Assembly: GCA_016712275.1 (NCBI GenBank)
Contig: JADJRI010000046.1
Coordinates: forward strand, 1-39,052
DNA: 39,052 nucleotides
Direction of reading: 5' to 3'
Source of the DNA: Planctomycetota bacterium
GTDB lineage: Bacteria > Planctomycetota > Phycisphaerae > UBA1845 > UTPLA1
Shown here in pieces: positions 1 through 5,186 of the stretch. Numbering within the stretch: the stretch's first letter is position 1; each line of letters opens with the position of its first letter. The position numbers and the translations under genes were made by a program. The notes beneath the pieces are model-generated. The model was not told the origin of the DNA, made no database searches, and was given only the letters and a program-made list of their open reading frames with translations.

Positions 1-23
1 GGGACCGGCGTGTTGGATGATTT

Positions 24-509
24 ATGGGCGTAGAGACTCCAAGCAAGAAGCCGAAAACGACGGCCTATCAGCGAGCGGTCGAACGCGAACGGCGTCGGCA
101 AGCCAAAGAGGACAAAGAATACCGCCGTCTGTTTGACCGGGGTGCCCCCATGAAGATGGCGGCGAACATCATCAATAAGTTTGGGGGGATCATTCCCCTC
201 TCGCGAGCGCTGGCTCAGCTCCATGAGATTTCTGGCGACGACAAGGACAAACAGTACATCCGTGCACCACGAACCATCCGCCATTGGTATGTGCCCAAAC
301 GAGGCAAAGGGATGAAAGGGATGGACGGGATGATTCCCCACCAACTGTGGCCGGCGATTCTGAGGGCCGCGAGGTATCAGGGCATTGTCCTCACCGTCCA
401 AGACTTCGTGCCTGAACTCTTCGAGGGACTTGACGGCATCCACCAGGCCTACAAGGCGCCACGGCGGGGGCGCACACAGGCGAACACGACGCCGAAAGGG
501 AGCGCATGA
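24..509 (+). CDS. Putative DNA-binding regulator with a Cro-like HTH
   Basis: The 161-residue product starts with a very basic, probably coiled stretch (residues 1-40, rich in K/R/E). A compact domain follows from residue 43. It opens with an 'IINKFGGIIPLSRAL' helix-turn-helix-like segment and continues through 'RTIRHWY', 'IPHQLWPAILRAAR' and 'GIVLTVQDFVPELF'. That order (sensor helix, recognition segment, 'IP..LWPAIL.AA...GI.LT..DF') is the pattern of small phage and prophage Cro/CarphISOPRO-type DNA-binding proteins. The role in early gene control is inferred. The start at 24 has only a weak upstream purine run; a shorter form from Met43 (base 150) would keep the whole HTH. The stop overlaps the next start (ATGA), so this is the first visible member of a coupled operon. 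Moderate confidence in DNA binding, low in the precise role. Confidence 0.6.
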   Translation: MGVETPSKKPKTTAYQRAVERERRRQAKEDKEYRRLFDRGAPMKMAANIINKFGGIIPLSRALAQLHEISGDDKDKQYIRAPRTIRHWYVPKRGKGMKGMDGMIPHQLWPAILRAARYQGIVLTVQDFVPELFEGLDGIHQAYKAPRRGRTQANTTPKGSA

Positions 510-773
510 GAACGAAACACGGGCCGATTGTCATCAACAGCATCGAGATTCATAACATTTACGGATCCGGGCTGGTGTATCAGTTGGAAATTCGATCCGG
601 GGACTTCGTGTTTTAAAGGCAATTTTGACCGGACGTTCAGAGCCTTTACGGACGTCGTGGAAGCCAGTATGAAGTTCTTCGGCCTCAAGTACGGACTGGT
701 GACCCTGGATAGTACCGGCATCGTCCGGGCGACGAAGGAACAAAACGCGAAACGATGGGAGGAACAGCCGTGA
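506..773 (+). CDS. Small early protein of unknown function, interrupted by a +1 shift at TTT-TAA
   Basis: ATG 506 overlaps the previous stop (ATGA). The first frame gives 36 residues (ending 'EIRSGDFVF') and stops at TAA 614-616. Skipping one T in the TTTT run at 611-614 continues as 'FKGNFDRTFRAFTDVVEAS' to the stop at 773, giving a protein of about 88 residues. The downstream part ('MKFFGLKYGLVTLDSTGIVRA') has no good start of its own, and its in-frame upstream sequence looks like noise, so I read both parts as one gene. The shift is either an extra T from sequencing, a real mutation, or +1 recoding on a UUU-UAA site. No family recognised. The next gene again overlaps the stop (GTGA). Confidence 0.5.
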
Positions 774-1159
774 AGCACGCGTATTGGGTGAAGGAAGAAC
801 AGTTAGTCCATGAACAGGCAAGTGCGGATGTCTCGTCAATGCCGGGGTATGTGCGTGTAGCGAAGACGGACGAGAACTCAACAGACAGCCTCTTAGCCGA
901 ACGCGGCAAAACCCATGGCGACTACCATGAGCAAGCCGAGCTGGCCGGGGCCTTGCGGGATTTGTTTGCGACGGCGGGGAAATGGAACAAGCTGACCCGG
1001 GTAGAAAAAGATGCCGTCCTCATGATTGCGGTCAAATTGTCCCGTGCGCTGACTGGCAACCCGCATGAAGGTGACCACTGGAAAGACATCCAAGGCTATG
1101 CGAGACTCGTGGAGAAGGACCTCGAGTTTTACGGCAGTCCCAAGGCGCAACCGGAGTAG
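770..1159 (+). CDS. Small phage protein with DUF6378-like domain
   Basis: I choose GTG 770 rather than ATG 755 because it overlaps the preceding stop and has a GGGAGGA ribosome site 5-6 bases upstream. The product is about 129 residues. After a variable N-terminus, it carries 'LAERGKTHGDYHEQAEL', then 'RDLF', 'LTRVEKDAVLMIAVKLSRAL', and 'HWKDIQGYARLVEKDLEF'. This arrangement of a charged 'ERG.THGD' motif and two helices around 'KLSR...DH..DI.GY' is characteristic of DUF6378, a family common in phage early regions whose biochemical function is unknown to me. No membrane segment or signal peptide is visible. Confidence 0.7.
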   Translation: MKHAYWVKEEQLVHEQASADVSSMPGYVRVAKTDENSTDSLLAERGKTHGDYHEQAELAGALRDLFATAGKWNKLTRVEKDAVLMIAVKLSRALTGNPHEGDHWKDIQGYARLVEKDLEFYGSPKAQPE

Positions 1160-1163
1160 CACC

Positions 1164-1346
1164 ATGGATGCCTGGCACTATAGAATCGTCAAACTTGAGG
1201 AACGTATGGACCGTCTCATGGCGCTGGTGGAAGAGCTGCAGCCCCGGTTCGAGGAGAAAGAAAGAGGCGAAACCGATGGCACTGATGGAAACCTGTCTGA
1301 CGCCGGTCCTGTTGGCCGGGGCGTTGTTCACCCTGCATCCAAATAA
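1164..1346 (+). CDS. Short charged coiled-coil protein
   Basis: ATG 1164 lies 4 bases after the previous stop and opens a 60-codon frame. The first 32 residues ('MDAWHYRIVKLEERMDRLM' and following) form an amphipathic, probably coiled-coil helix. The tail is low-complexity, rich in G/D/T. The gene overlaps the start of the following outer-membrane-type gene by about 70 bases in another frame, an overlap typical of dense phage early operons. No family recognised. The helix could mediate oligomerisation; nothing more can be said. Confidence 0.5.
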   Translation: MDAWHYRIVKLEERMDRLMALVEELQPRFEEKERGETDGTDGNLSDAGPVGRGVVHPASK

Positions 1347-1707
1347 CAGTCATACCGCCGACCGCGACGGGGCCTTTCTCGAGGCTCAAACGTGCCGGGT
1401 CGGGTTGGGGGCTCATGTGCTGGGAAGCTCAACGGAATTCTACGCCGGAGGGATCCAGTACGGCATCCCATTCGCCCTCTCGAACTCCGTGGCCGTGACC
1501 CTCCAACCCTTTTTTGGAGGGAGTTATACGGCGAGGCCTGAGCGACAACTCCCCATGGGGGCGCAATTTTGGACTGGTATCAACGTCCTCGTCTCCTATG
1601 ATCGGTGGATCGTCGGGGCCAAGTGGGGGCACGCCTCGAATGCTGGGTTAAAACGCCCTAACGTGGGGATGGACTGGATCGGGTGGTTTGTCGGGATGGA
1701 GTTTTAA
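1276..1707 (+). CDS. PagL-like lipid A 3-O-deacylase / outer-membrane beta-barrel protein
   Basis: The product is 143 residues from ATG 1276 (AGAGGCG upstream). A hydrophobic N-terminal segment (residues 9-20) may act as a signal. The rest alternates like outer-membrane beta strands and ends in Phe, as outer-membrane proteins usually do. Near the C-terminus, 'GHASNAGLKRPNVGMDW' matches the PagL signature. In Pseudomonas PagL the catalytic His and Ser lie in H-x-S-N-A-G-L-K-x-P-N and the catalytic Glu is 12 residues after the Ser. Here His119 and Ser121 are kept, but the third position (133) is Asp. PagL removes the 3-O-acyl chain of lipid A in the outer membrane. A phage-encoded version could alter host LPS, for example to exclude other phages; this is inference. 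The 3' end of this gene is partly repeated at about 1919-1944. Confidence 0.62.
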   Translation: MALMETCLTPVLLAGALFTLHPNNSHTADRDGAFLEAQTCRVGLGAHVLGSSTEFYAGGIQYGIPFALSNSVAVTLQPFFGGSYTARPERQLPMGAQFWTGINVLVSYDRWIVGAKWGHASNAGLKRPNVGMDWIGWFVGMEF

Positions 1708-1717
1708 CCAGGGGAGG
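1693..1717 (+). repeat. Copy 1 of short repeat covering a 'G-x-E-F-stop' end and the following ribosome site
   Basis: The last codons of the PagL-like gene plus the next ribosome site (GGGATGGAGTTTTAACCA then GGGGAGGG) recur at 1919-1944 as GGGACGGAGTTTTAACCA then CGGGAGGG. The same reading frame ends in both copies (GMEF versus GTEF), indicating a local duplication. Confidence 0.75.
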
Positions 1718-1761
1718 GGGTGATCCGATGAGGTCAACCAAAAATAAATGGCGATCGTGGC
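1717..1761 (+). repeat. 45-bp perfect direct repeat, copy 1
   Basis: Bases 1717-1761 are identical to 2191-2235. The unit begins GGGGTGATCCGATGAGG, so each copy carries a purine-rich ribosome site and an ATG (1729 and 2202) followed by codons for MRSTKNKWRSW. It also contains a second ATG in another frame (1748 and 2222). Both copies run directly into GGTC-rich hexamer repeats, which are long after copy 1 and short after copy 2. Confidence 0.95.
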
Positions 1762-1895
1762 CGGGCTCGCGGTCGGGGTCGGGCTCGTGGTCGCGGTCGG
1801 GGTCGGGCTCGTGGTCGCGGTCGTGGTCGGGGTCGGGCTCGTGGTCGCGGTCGGGGTCGGGGTCGTGGTCGGGATCGTGGTCGCAGTCGGGGTAG
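1729..1895 (+). CDS. Possible Ser/Arg/Gly/Trp repeat peptide read from the hexamer array (frame A)
   Basis: ATG 1729 has a strong GGGGAGGGGG ribosome site 8 bases upstream and opens a 55-codon frame: MRSTKNKWRSW followed by dipeptide-like units of S-G, S-W and S-R generated by the hexamer array. The second repeat copy (ATG 2202) starts the same 11 residues but stops after 23 codons. The good ribosome site favours this frame. The composition is extreme and no family matches. The same bases encode a hydrophobic peptide in another frame (1748-1933). It is unclear which frame is translated, or whether both are. Confidence 0.35.
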
Positions 1896-1933
1896 GGCTC
1901 GCGGTCGGGGTGTTGATAGGGACGGAGTTTTAA
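1748..1933 (+). CDS. Possible all-hydrophobic Val/Gly/Ala/Leu repeat peptide (frame B)
   Basis: ATG 1748 opens a 61-codon frame. After MAIVAGL it consists almost only of V, G, A, L and I for about 50 residues, ending LIGTEF. Because the repeat unit is 6 bases, copy-number change would lengthen or shorten the peptide by two residues without shifting the frame. The sequence could span a membrane once or twice, or form beta structure. The end (G-T-E-F-stop) repeats the end of the PagL-like gene in the same frame. The ribosome site is weak, so translation may depend on reinitiation from frame A. Function unknown. Confidence 0.35.
   Translation: MAIVAGLAVGVGLVVAVGVGLVVAVVVGVGLVVAVGVGVVVGIVVAVGVGLAVGVLIGTEF
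1762..1913 (+). repeat. Degenerate hexanucleotide tandem array (consensus GNGGTC / GGGCTC)
   Basis: About 25 consecutive hexamers such as GGGGTC, GGGCTC, GTGGTC and GCGGTC fill this stretch. Blocks of four (GGGGTC-GGGCTC-GTGGTC-GCGGTC) recur at a higher 24-base period. The plus strand is G-rich with many GG-GGGG runs, and the period of 6 keeps reading frames in phase. A short version of the same array follows the second 45-bp repeat (about 2236-2268). Slipped-strand expansion is the natural origin. Confidence 0.93.
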
Positions 1934-1944
1934 CCACGGGAGGG
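1919..1944 (+). repeat. Copy 2 of the 'G-x-E-F-stop' repeat
   Basis: Near-identical to 1693-1717 with one substitution (ATG versus ACG codon) and one base difference after TAACCA. It again supplies the ribosome site (GGGAGGG) for the next gene at 1948. It marks the right edge of a duplicated segment. Confidence 0.75.
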
Positions 1945-1947
1945 TGT

Positions 1948-2205
1948 ATGAAAAAGATCGTTGAGGAAGTGGGCGGCGAAGGACTGGATAAATTGCTCGG
2001 TGAACGGATTACGCTATTCTGTGTGAATTATATCTATACAGGGAAACTCATCGGCGTGAATCAGACATGCGTGCTCCTCACTGATGCCTCAATCGTGTAT
2101 GAGACTGGGGGGTTTCAGGATACTCACTGGAAAGACGCCCAGCCGCTCCCCCATGACTGGTACGTCCAAATTAGTGCAGTTGAAAGTTTCGGGGTGATCC
2201 GATGA
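1948..2205 (+). CDS. Conserved small phage protein, probably an Sm/SH3-like beta fold
   Basis: ATG 1948 has GGGAGGG about 5 bases upstream, and the product is 85 residues. A short charged helix (1-16) is followed by 'LLGERITLFCVNYIYTGKLI', then 'GVNQTCVLLTDASIVYETG' and a C-terminal 'WYVQISAVESFGVIR'. The pattern of strands ('G.L.GVN...V.L.DA.IVYE') looks like a small beta-barrel (Sm or SH3-like), and I recognise the layout from uncharacterised phage early proteins. Function unknown. It is flanked by the two copies of the 45-bp repeat, and its stop overlaps the ATG inside copy 2 (ATGA). Confidence 0.7.
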   Translation: MKKIVEEVGGEGLDKLLGERITLFCVNYIYTGKLIGVNQTCVLLTDASIVYETGGFQDTHWKDAQPLPHDWYVQISAVESFGVIR

Positions 2206-2235
2206 GGTCAACCAAAAATAAATGGCGATCGTGGC
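2191..2235 (+). repeat. 45-bp perfect direct repeat, copy 2
   Basis: Identical to 1717-1761. Here it overlaps the last codons of the preceding gene, so the same bases are coding (SFGVIR) in one copy and intergenic in the other. The ATG at 2202 opens a 23-codon frame (MRSTKNKWRSW, then SW/SR/SG units) ending at 2273. Confidence 0.95.
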
Positions 2236-2287
2236 TGGGCTCGTGGTCGCGGTCGGGCTCGTGGTCGTTATAAAAGGAGGGGGCACG

Positions 2288-2434
2288 ATGGACGACGAGG
2301 ACGACAAAGACGGGCTCAACGGGGCGAGGGGGGTCGCGTTAGGCGCCGTGTTAGGGCTAGTGTTGTGGGCGATGCTGTTTACCATCGGGCTTGAGGTCTG
2401 GTACCTCCTTGAACGATGGGGGGTGAGGCCGTGA
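2288..2434 (+). CDS. Small single-pass membrane protein
   Basis: ATG 2288 has a near-ideal AAAGGAGGGGG ribosome site, which I prefer over the upstream in-frame ATG 2222 (70-residue form beginning MAIVAGL). The 48-residue product has an acidic N-terminus (MDDEDDKD), then a glycine-rich transmembrane segment (about residues 17-38, 'GVALGAVLGLVLWAMLFTIG') and a short basic tail (ERWGVRP). The upstream extension in frame would add a second hydrophobic stretch made by the short hexamer array. Function unknown. It is one of several tiny membrane proteins in this operon. Confidence 0.6.
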   Translation: MDDEDDKDGLNGARGVALGAVLGLVLWAMLFTIGLEVWYLLERWGVRP

Positions 2435-2676
2435 AGACGTGTGAGGACCTGCCACCGTGGGCGGACAATGATCGATACACCAGGCAGGAGATGCTAGGCT
2501 TGAAGCCTGTCGTCTTTAAACTCAAAATAGCCAGTCCCGGCCGGCGCACGGCAGCCATTCGCCGACTAGTTGGGGCGGCAATGGCCAAAGCCTTCCTTGA
2601 GCGGATGGACAAAGAGACGGTGACGCCGCCGAAGCCGAAGCGCAAGCGGGGTCGGCCAAGGAAGGTGGCGCCATGA
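2431..2676 (+). CDS. Small basic protein with C-terminal AT-hook-like motif
   Basis: GTG 2431 overlaps the previous stop (GTGA) and is preferred over ATG 2416, which lacks a ribosome site. The product is about 81 residues. The N-terminus contains 'WADNDRYTRQEMLGLKP', a central helical stretch 'RRTAAIRRLVGAAMAKAFL' follows, and the C-terminus is a run of Pro/Lys/Arg with 'KRGRPRK'. This core (R-G-R-P flanked by K/R) is the AT-hook DNA minor-groove motif. A second gene downstream (5187) carries the same motif, suggesting DNA-associated early proteins. The assignment rests on the motif only. Confidence 0.6.
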   Translation: MKTCEDLPPWADNDRYTRQEMLGLKPVVFKLKIASPGRRTAAIRRLVGAAMAKAFLERMDKETVTPPKPKRKRGRPRKVAP

Positions 2677-2867
2677 GTCACTGGTGCCCCAAGCATATCC
2701 ACGACGAGGGGAAAACCTGTCCACGGACGGAGTGCGAGCGATGCTGGGAGTTATTGTATGACAAAACACCGGAGGCGCGAGATGACCAAAGAGCGGGTGA
2801 TCGAGTCGCAGGATCTTCAAACCGTCTTGAACGGCGCGGAAAGACGAAAGGCCGTCGACCCGTATGA
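2673..2867 (+). CDS. Small Cys/His-rich putative zinc-binding protein
   Basis: ATG 2673 overlaps the previous stop (ATGA). The 64-residue product has Cys/His spaced as 'HWCPKHIHDEGKTC' and 'TECERCW' in its first 28 residues, a plausible zinc ribbon or knuckle, followed by a basic hydrophilic tail. The tail region overlaps the start of the next gene (2782) in another frame, so the functional part may be only the first half. No family recognised. Confidence 0.5.
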   Translation: MSHWCPKHIHDEGKTCPRTECERCWELLYDKTPEARDDQRAGDRVAGSSNRLERRGKTKGRRPV

Positions 2868-2946
2868 CTGGCCCTGGTGGGGCTTTGCCGTGGTGGTCTA
2901 TGGGTGTCTGGGGCTCACGATCGCCTTGTTGATGGGGTGGTTGTGA
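2782..2946 (+). CDS. Small single-pass membrane protein
   Basis: I choose ATG 2782 because GGAGG lies 7-8 bases upstream; ATG 2758 in the same frame has no ribosome site. The 54-residue product has a polar N-terminal half, a 'DPYDWPWWG' interfacial aromatic belt, then one clear transmembrane helix ('FAVVVYGCLGLTIALLMGWL') ending at the C-terminus. This is a tail-anchored topology. The stop shares a base with the next start (TGATG). Function unknown. Confidence 0.65.
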   Translation: MTKERVIESQDLQTVLNGAERRKAVDPYDWPWWGFAVVVYGCLGLTIALLMGWL

Positions 2947-3473
2947 TGATTATCGCCATCGATCCAGGTATTACAGGCGGACTGGCCTATTATGACCCTG
3001 ATCTGAAGACCTTGCAGTGTGAGCGCATGCCGGTGCAATGGCGGATGGTCAACAAGAAGAAACGGCATGAAGTCGACGCCGGGGCGCTGTTTGCAATTTT
3101 GCGGGATTTCCCGATGCCGATCGACAAGGTTGTGTGTGAAGAGCCGCACGCGATGCCAGGGGCGGGGGCCACATCACAGTTCTCGTTTGGGTCGACCTGT
3201 GGGGCGGTCAAAGCCGTACTGGCCTGTCTCAAGGAGACCCGAAAGGTAGGACCGATTCTGTACGTGGATCCGGCGGTCTGGAAGGTCTTGATGCATTGCC
3301 CGTCTGACAAGTGGCGAGCGCGACGCCGGGCGATGGATTTCTTTCCGGAGTATGGCGCGAGATGGGCAGAAGCGAGCGGGGACGGGATGGCCGAAGCGGC
3401 CCTCATGGCCTGGTACGGGGCGCACTACGAGATTAAACAGAAACTCCGAACCCCAGTGAAGAGGAAAGCATGA
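2946..3473 (+). CDS. RuvC-like Holliday-junction resolvase
   Basis: ATG 2946 overlaps the preceding stop by one base, giving 175 residues. The RNase H-fold signature is clear: 'IIAIDPGITGGLAYY' (Asp6, the first metal ligand), 'VVCEEPHAMPGAGATS' (Glu65/66), and 'SGDGMAEAALMAWYG' (Asp146, Glu150) near the C-terminus. The order and spacing fit phage RuvC/endonuclease-like resolvases, which cut branched DNA during replication and packaging. It is coupled to the next gene (ATGA), and its place just before the replication helicase fits this role. Confidence 0.82.
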   Translation: MIIAIDPGITGGLAYYDPDLKTLQCERMPVQWRMVNKKKRHEVDAGALFAILRDFPMPIDKVVCEEPHAMPGAGATSQFSFGSTCGAVKAVLACLKETRKVGPILYVDPAVWKVLMHCPSDKWRARRRAMDFFPEYGARWAEASGDGMAEAALMAWYGAHYEIKQKLRTPVKRKA

Positions 3474-3802
3474 GTGACCCATTTCTGAAGAATCGCTATC
3501 CACGGCTCACGCTGAAAGGCTATCGATCCTATAAAGGCAGTACCTACCCGATGACGGCGACGATTAGCCTGTTGGGGGATGTGTGCACCATCCAGAGGCA
3601 AATCCATGACAGCCTCAATCGGTTTAAGGCCATGCATCTACGAGACATGTACTGGTACATCAAAGAGCAGGAACTTGACGCGTTACAGGCGGTGTTCACG
3701 AAGGATCAGTCCCCGACGGCCACAAAAGAAACAACGCTCTTCGGGTATCCGCTCACCATCAGCCGCAACGAGTTCAGACTGTATGGAAGATTACGAAGTT
3801 AG
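3470..3802 (+). CDS. Conserved hypothetical phage protein upstream of helicase
   Basis: ATG 3470 overlaps the resolvase stop (ATGA), giving 110 residues. No transmembrane segment. A mixed alpha/beta sequence with 'YKGSTYPMTATISLLGDVC' and 'IQRQIHDSLNRFKAMHLRD'. It overlaps the helicase start (3783) by 20 bases, implying translational coupling. I do not recognise the family. Its position between a resolvase and a helicase suggests a DNA-metabolism accessory, which is inference. Confidence 0.6.
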   Translation: MSDPFLKNRYPRLTLKGYRSYKGSTYPMTATISLLGDVCTIQRQIHDSLNRFKAMHLRDMYWYIKEQELDALQAVFTKDQSPTATKETTLFGYPLTISRNEFRLYGRLRS

Positions 3803-4847
3803 AGGGTATCAGCTTGAGGGAGCCCTCTTTCTGGTGTCTCGGCAAGTGGCGCTACTCGCGGATGAGCCGGGGGTTGGAAAGACGTTTCAAGCGATCGCAG
3901 CAGTGGAGGTGGCGCAATGTCGACGAGTACTGGTCCTGTGCCCGACGATCGCCCGTTTTCATTGGCTCCGACAATTCGAAGAGTATGCGAGTACCGAGCG
4001 AAAATATTCAATACTGTTGGAGTCGAACAATGTCAGGCGTTCCACAGGTGGGATCATTTGTTCCTACGACTTAGCGATACGGAAAAACGTACGTACTTGT
4101 TTGCTCTCCGAGCGATGGGATGTGGTTATTTGCGACGAAGCACACGCGTTGAGCAATCCCGAATCTCAGAGAAGTTGTCTCGTATGGGGTGACTTGGCGC
4201 AGCGAACCCATCGGATTTGGTGTCTCTCCGGCACGCCGGCTAGAAACAATATCTCCGAACTCTGGCCGGTGTTGAACGCCGCCGGGTTGTGGGCGAAGGG
4301 CAAACAAGCGTTTATCGACGAGTTTTGTACGGTCAAGTGGACACTCTACGGCGACAAGATTACAGGGACGAAGCCTGAAAAAGTCAAGGACGTCAAACGA
4401 CTCTTAGAGCCGGTGATGCTTAGGCGTTATGTTGAGGATGTCATGCACGAACTACCAGCCATTACGCATTCCATGTATCAGATCGAAGCCGCACCAGTCG
4501 ACCTGCAACAGTGGTACAGCAAGATTACCGTTGGGGTGCAGACCGAGGAACAGCTCTATGACGAAATCGCCGCCGAGACTCGGGCGACGGAGGCGCTGGT
4601 CAATTTACTGAAAGACACGCCGAGCGATGCCGCCATAGCCCTTGGCAGCCTGCAGAATTCGACGACACAATCGAGGCGCTACACCGGGTTGTCGAAAGTC
4701 CCGCCGGTTGTGGAGATCATCAAACATGAACTCTTGAGTAACCAGTATCCGAAGATCGTTCTATTCGCGTGGCATCGTGACGTCATTGAGTTTCTCCGGT
4801 TGTCACTCGCAGAGTTTAGCCCGGCGGTTCTCCATGGGGGCAGTTGA
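3783..4847 (+). CDS. SNF2-family DNA helicase, N-terminal part (frameshifted gene)
   Basis: ATG 3783 starts 'MEDYEVRGYQLEGALFLVSR', the typical Q-like entry of SNF2/RapA-type helicases. The motifs run in order: Walker A 'DEPGVGKT' (residues 27-34), motif Ia 'VLVLCP' (49-54), DEAH box 'ICDEAHALSN' (116-125) and motif III 'LSGTP' (148-152). Then come 'MLRR' and, close to the end, 'KIVLFAWHRDVIEFL' and 'VLHGG'. The frame stops right after HGG, before motifs V and VI, which lie in the next frame (4847-5176). One extra G in the GGGGG run at 4836-4840 would join them as HGGQLMTAKD, with exactly the family's usual spacing from HGG to the following F. Such enzymes remodel DNA or help the fork in phage replication modules. 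Confidence 0.85.
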   Translation: MEDYEVRGYQLEGALFLVSRQVALLADEPGVGKTFQAIAAVEVAQCRRVLVLCPTIARFHWLRQFEEYASTERKYSILLESNNVRRSTGGIICSYDLAIRKNVRTCLLSERWDVVICDEAHALSNPESQRSCLVWGDLAQRTHRIWCLSGTPARNNISELWPVLNAAGLWAKGKQAFIDEFCTVKWTLYGDKITGTKPEKVKDVKRLLEPVMLRRYVEDVMHELPAITHSMYQIEAAPVDLQQWYSKITVGVQTEEQLYDEIAAETRATEALVNLLKDTPSDAAIALGSLQNSTTQSRRYTGLSKVPPVVEIIKHELLSNQYPKIVLFAWHRDVIEFLRLSLAEFSPAVLHGGS

Positions 4848-5176
4848 TGACAGCCAAAGATACCCATATCCGGAAGTTCCAACAGCATCCAGCGGTACGG
4901 GTGTGCATCGCACAAATCGCGGCGGCCGGGGTGGCCATAGACTTAACCGCCGCGTCAGAAGTGGGCTTTGTCGAAGAGTCGTACGTCCCGGCCGATAACG
5001 CCCAGGCGGTCATGCGGGTCCACCGTTTTCCACAAAAGCGGCCCGTGCGTTGTCGGTATTTTTGTGTGGCGAATACGATTGATGAGCAAGTGACCCTCAT
5101 ATTGAGGCGTAAAACGGCAGATCTTACCCGAATCCTCGGTAAACAGGTTGTGCCGGCTCAGAATCCGTTCGCATAA
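4847..5176 (+). CDS. SNF2-family DNA helicase, C-terminal part (frameshifted gene)
   Basis: This frame carries the rest of the helicase: 'TAKDTHIRKFQQ', 'VCIAQIAAAGVAIDLTAASE' (motif V), 'FVEESYVPADNAQAVMRVHR' (motif VI, Q..MRVHR) and 'TIDEQVTLILRRK'. ATG 4847 overlaps the upstream stop (TGATG), so it could be translated by coupling as a separate chain, but on its own it has no ATPase site. The natural reading is one protein of about 465 residues from 3783 to 5176, broken by a one-base deficit in a G run. It is followed after 10 bases by the next gene. Confidence 0.8.
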   Translation: MTAKDTHIRKFQQHPAVRVCIAQIAAAGVAIDLTAASEVGFVEESYVPADNAQAVMRVHRFPQKRPVRCRYFCVANTIDEQVTLILRRKTADLTRILGKQVVPAQNPFA

Positions 5177-5186
5177 GGAGGGGCCT

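Noticed and set aside
1734..1937. Arg-Pro repeat frame on the minus strand of the hexamer array
   Set aside because: A by-product of the simple repeat, opposite to the operon direction, without a ribosome site.
1717..2268. CRISPR-like array
   Set aside because: Only two 45-bp repeats and a continuous hexamer tract; no regular spacers.
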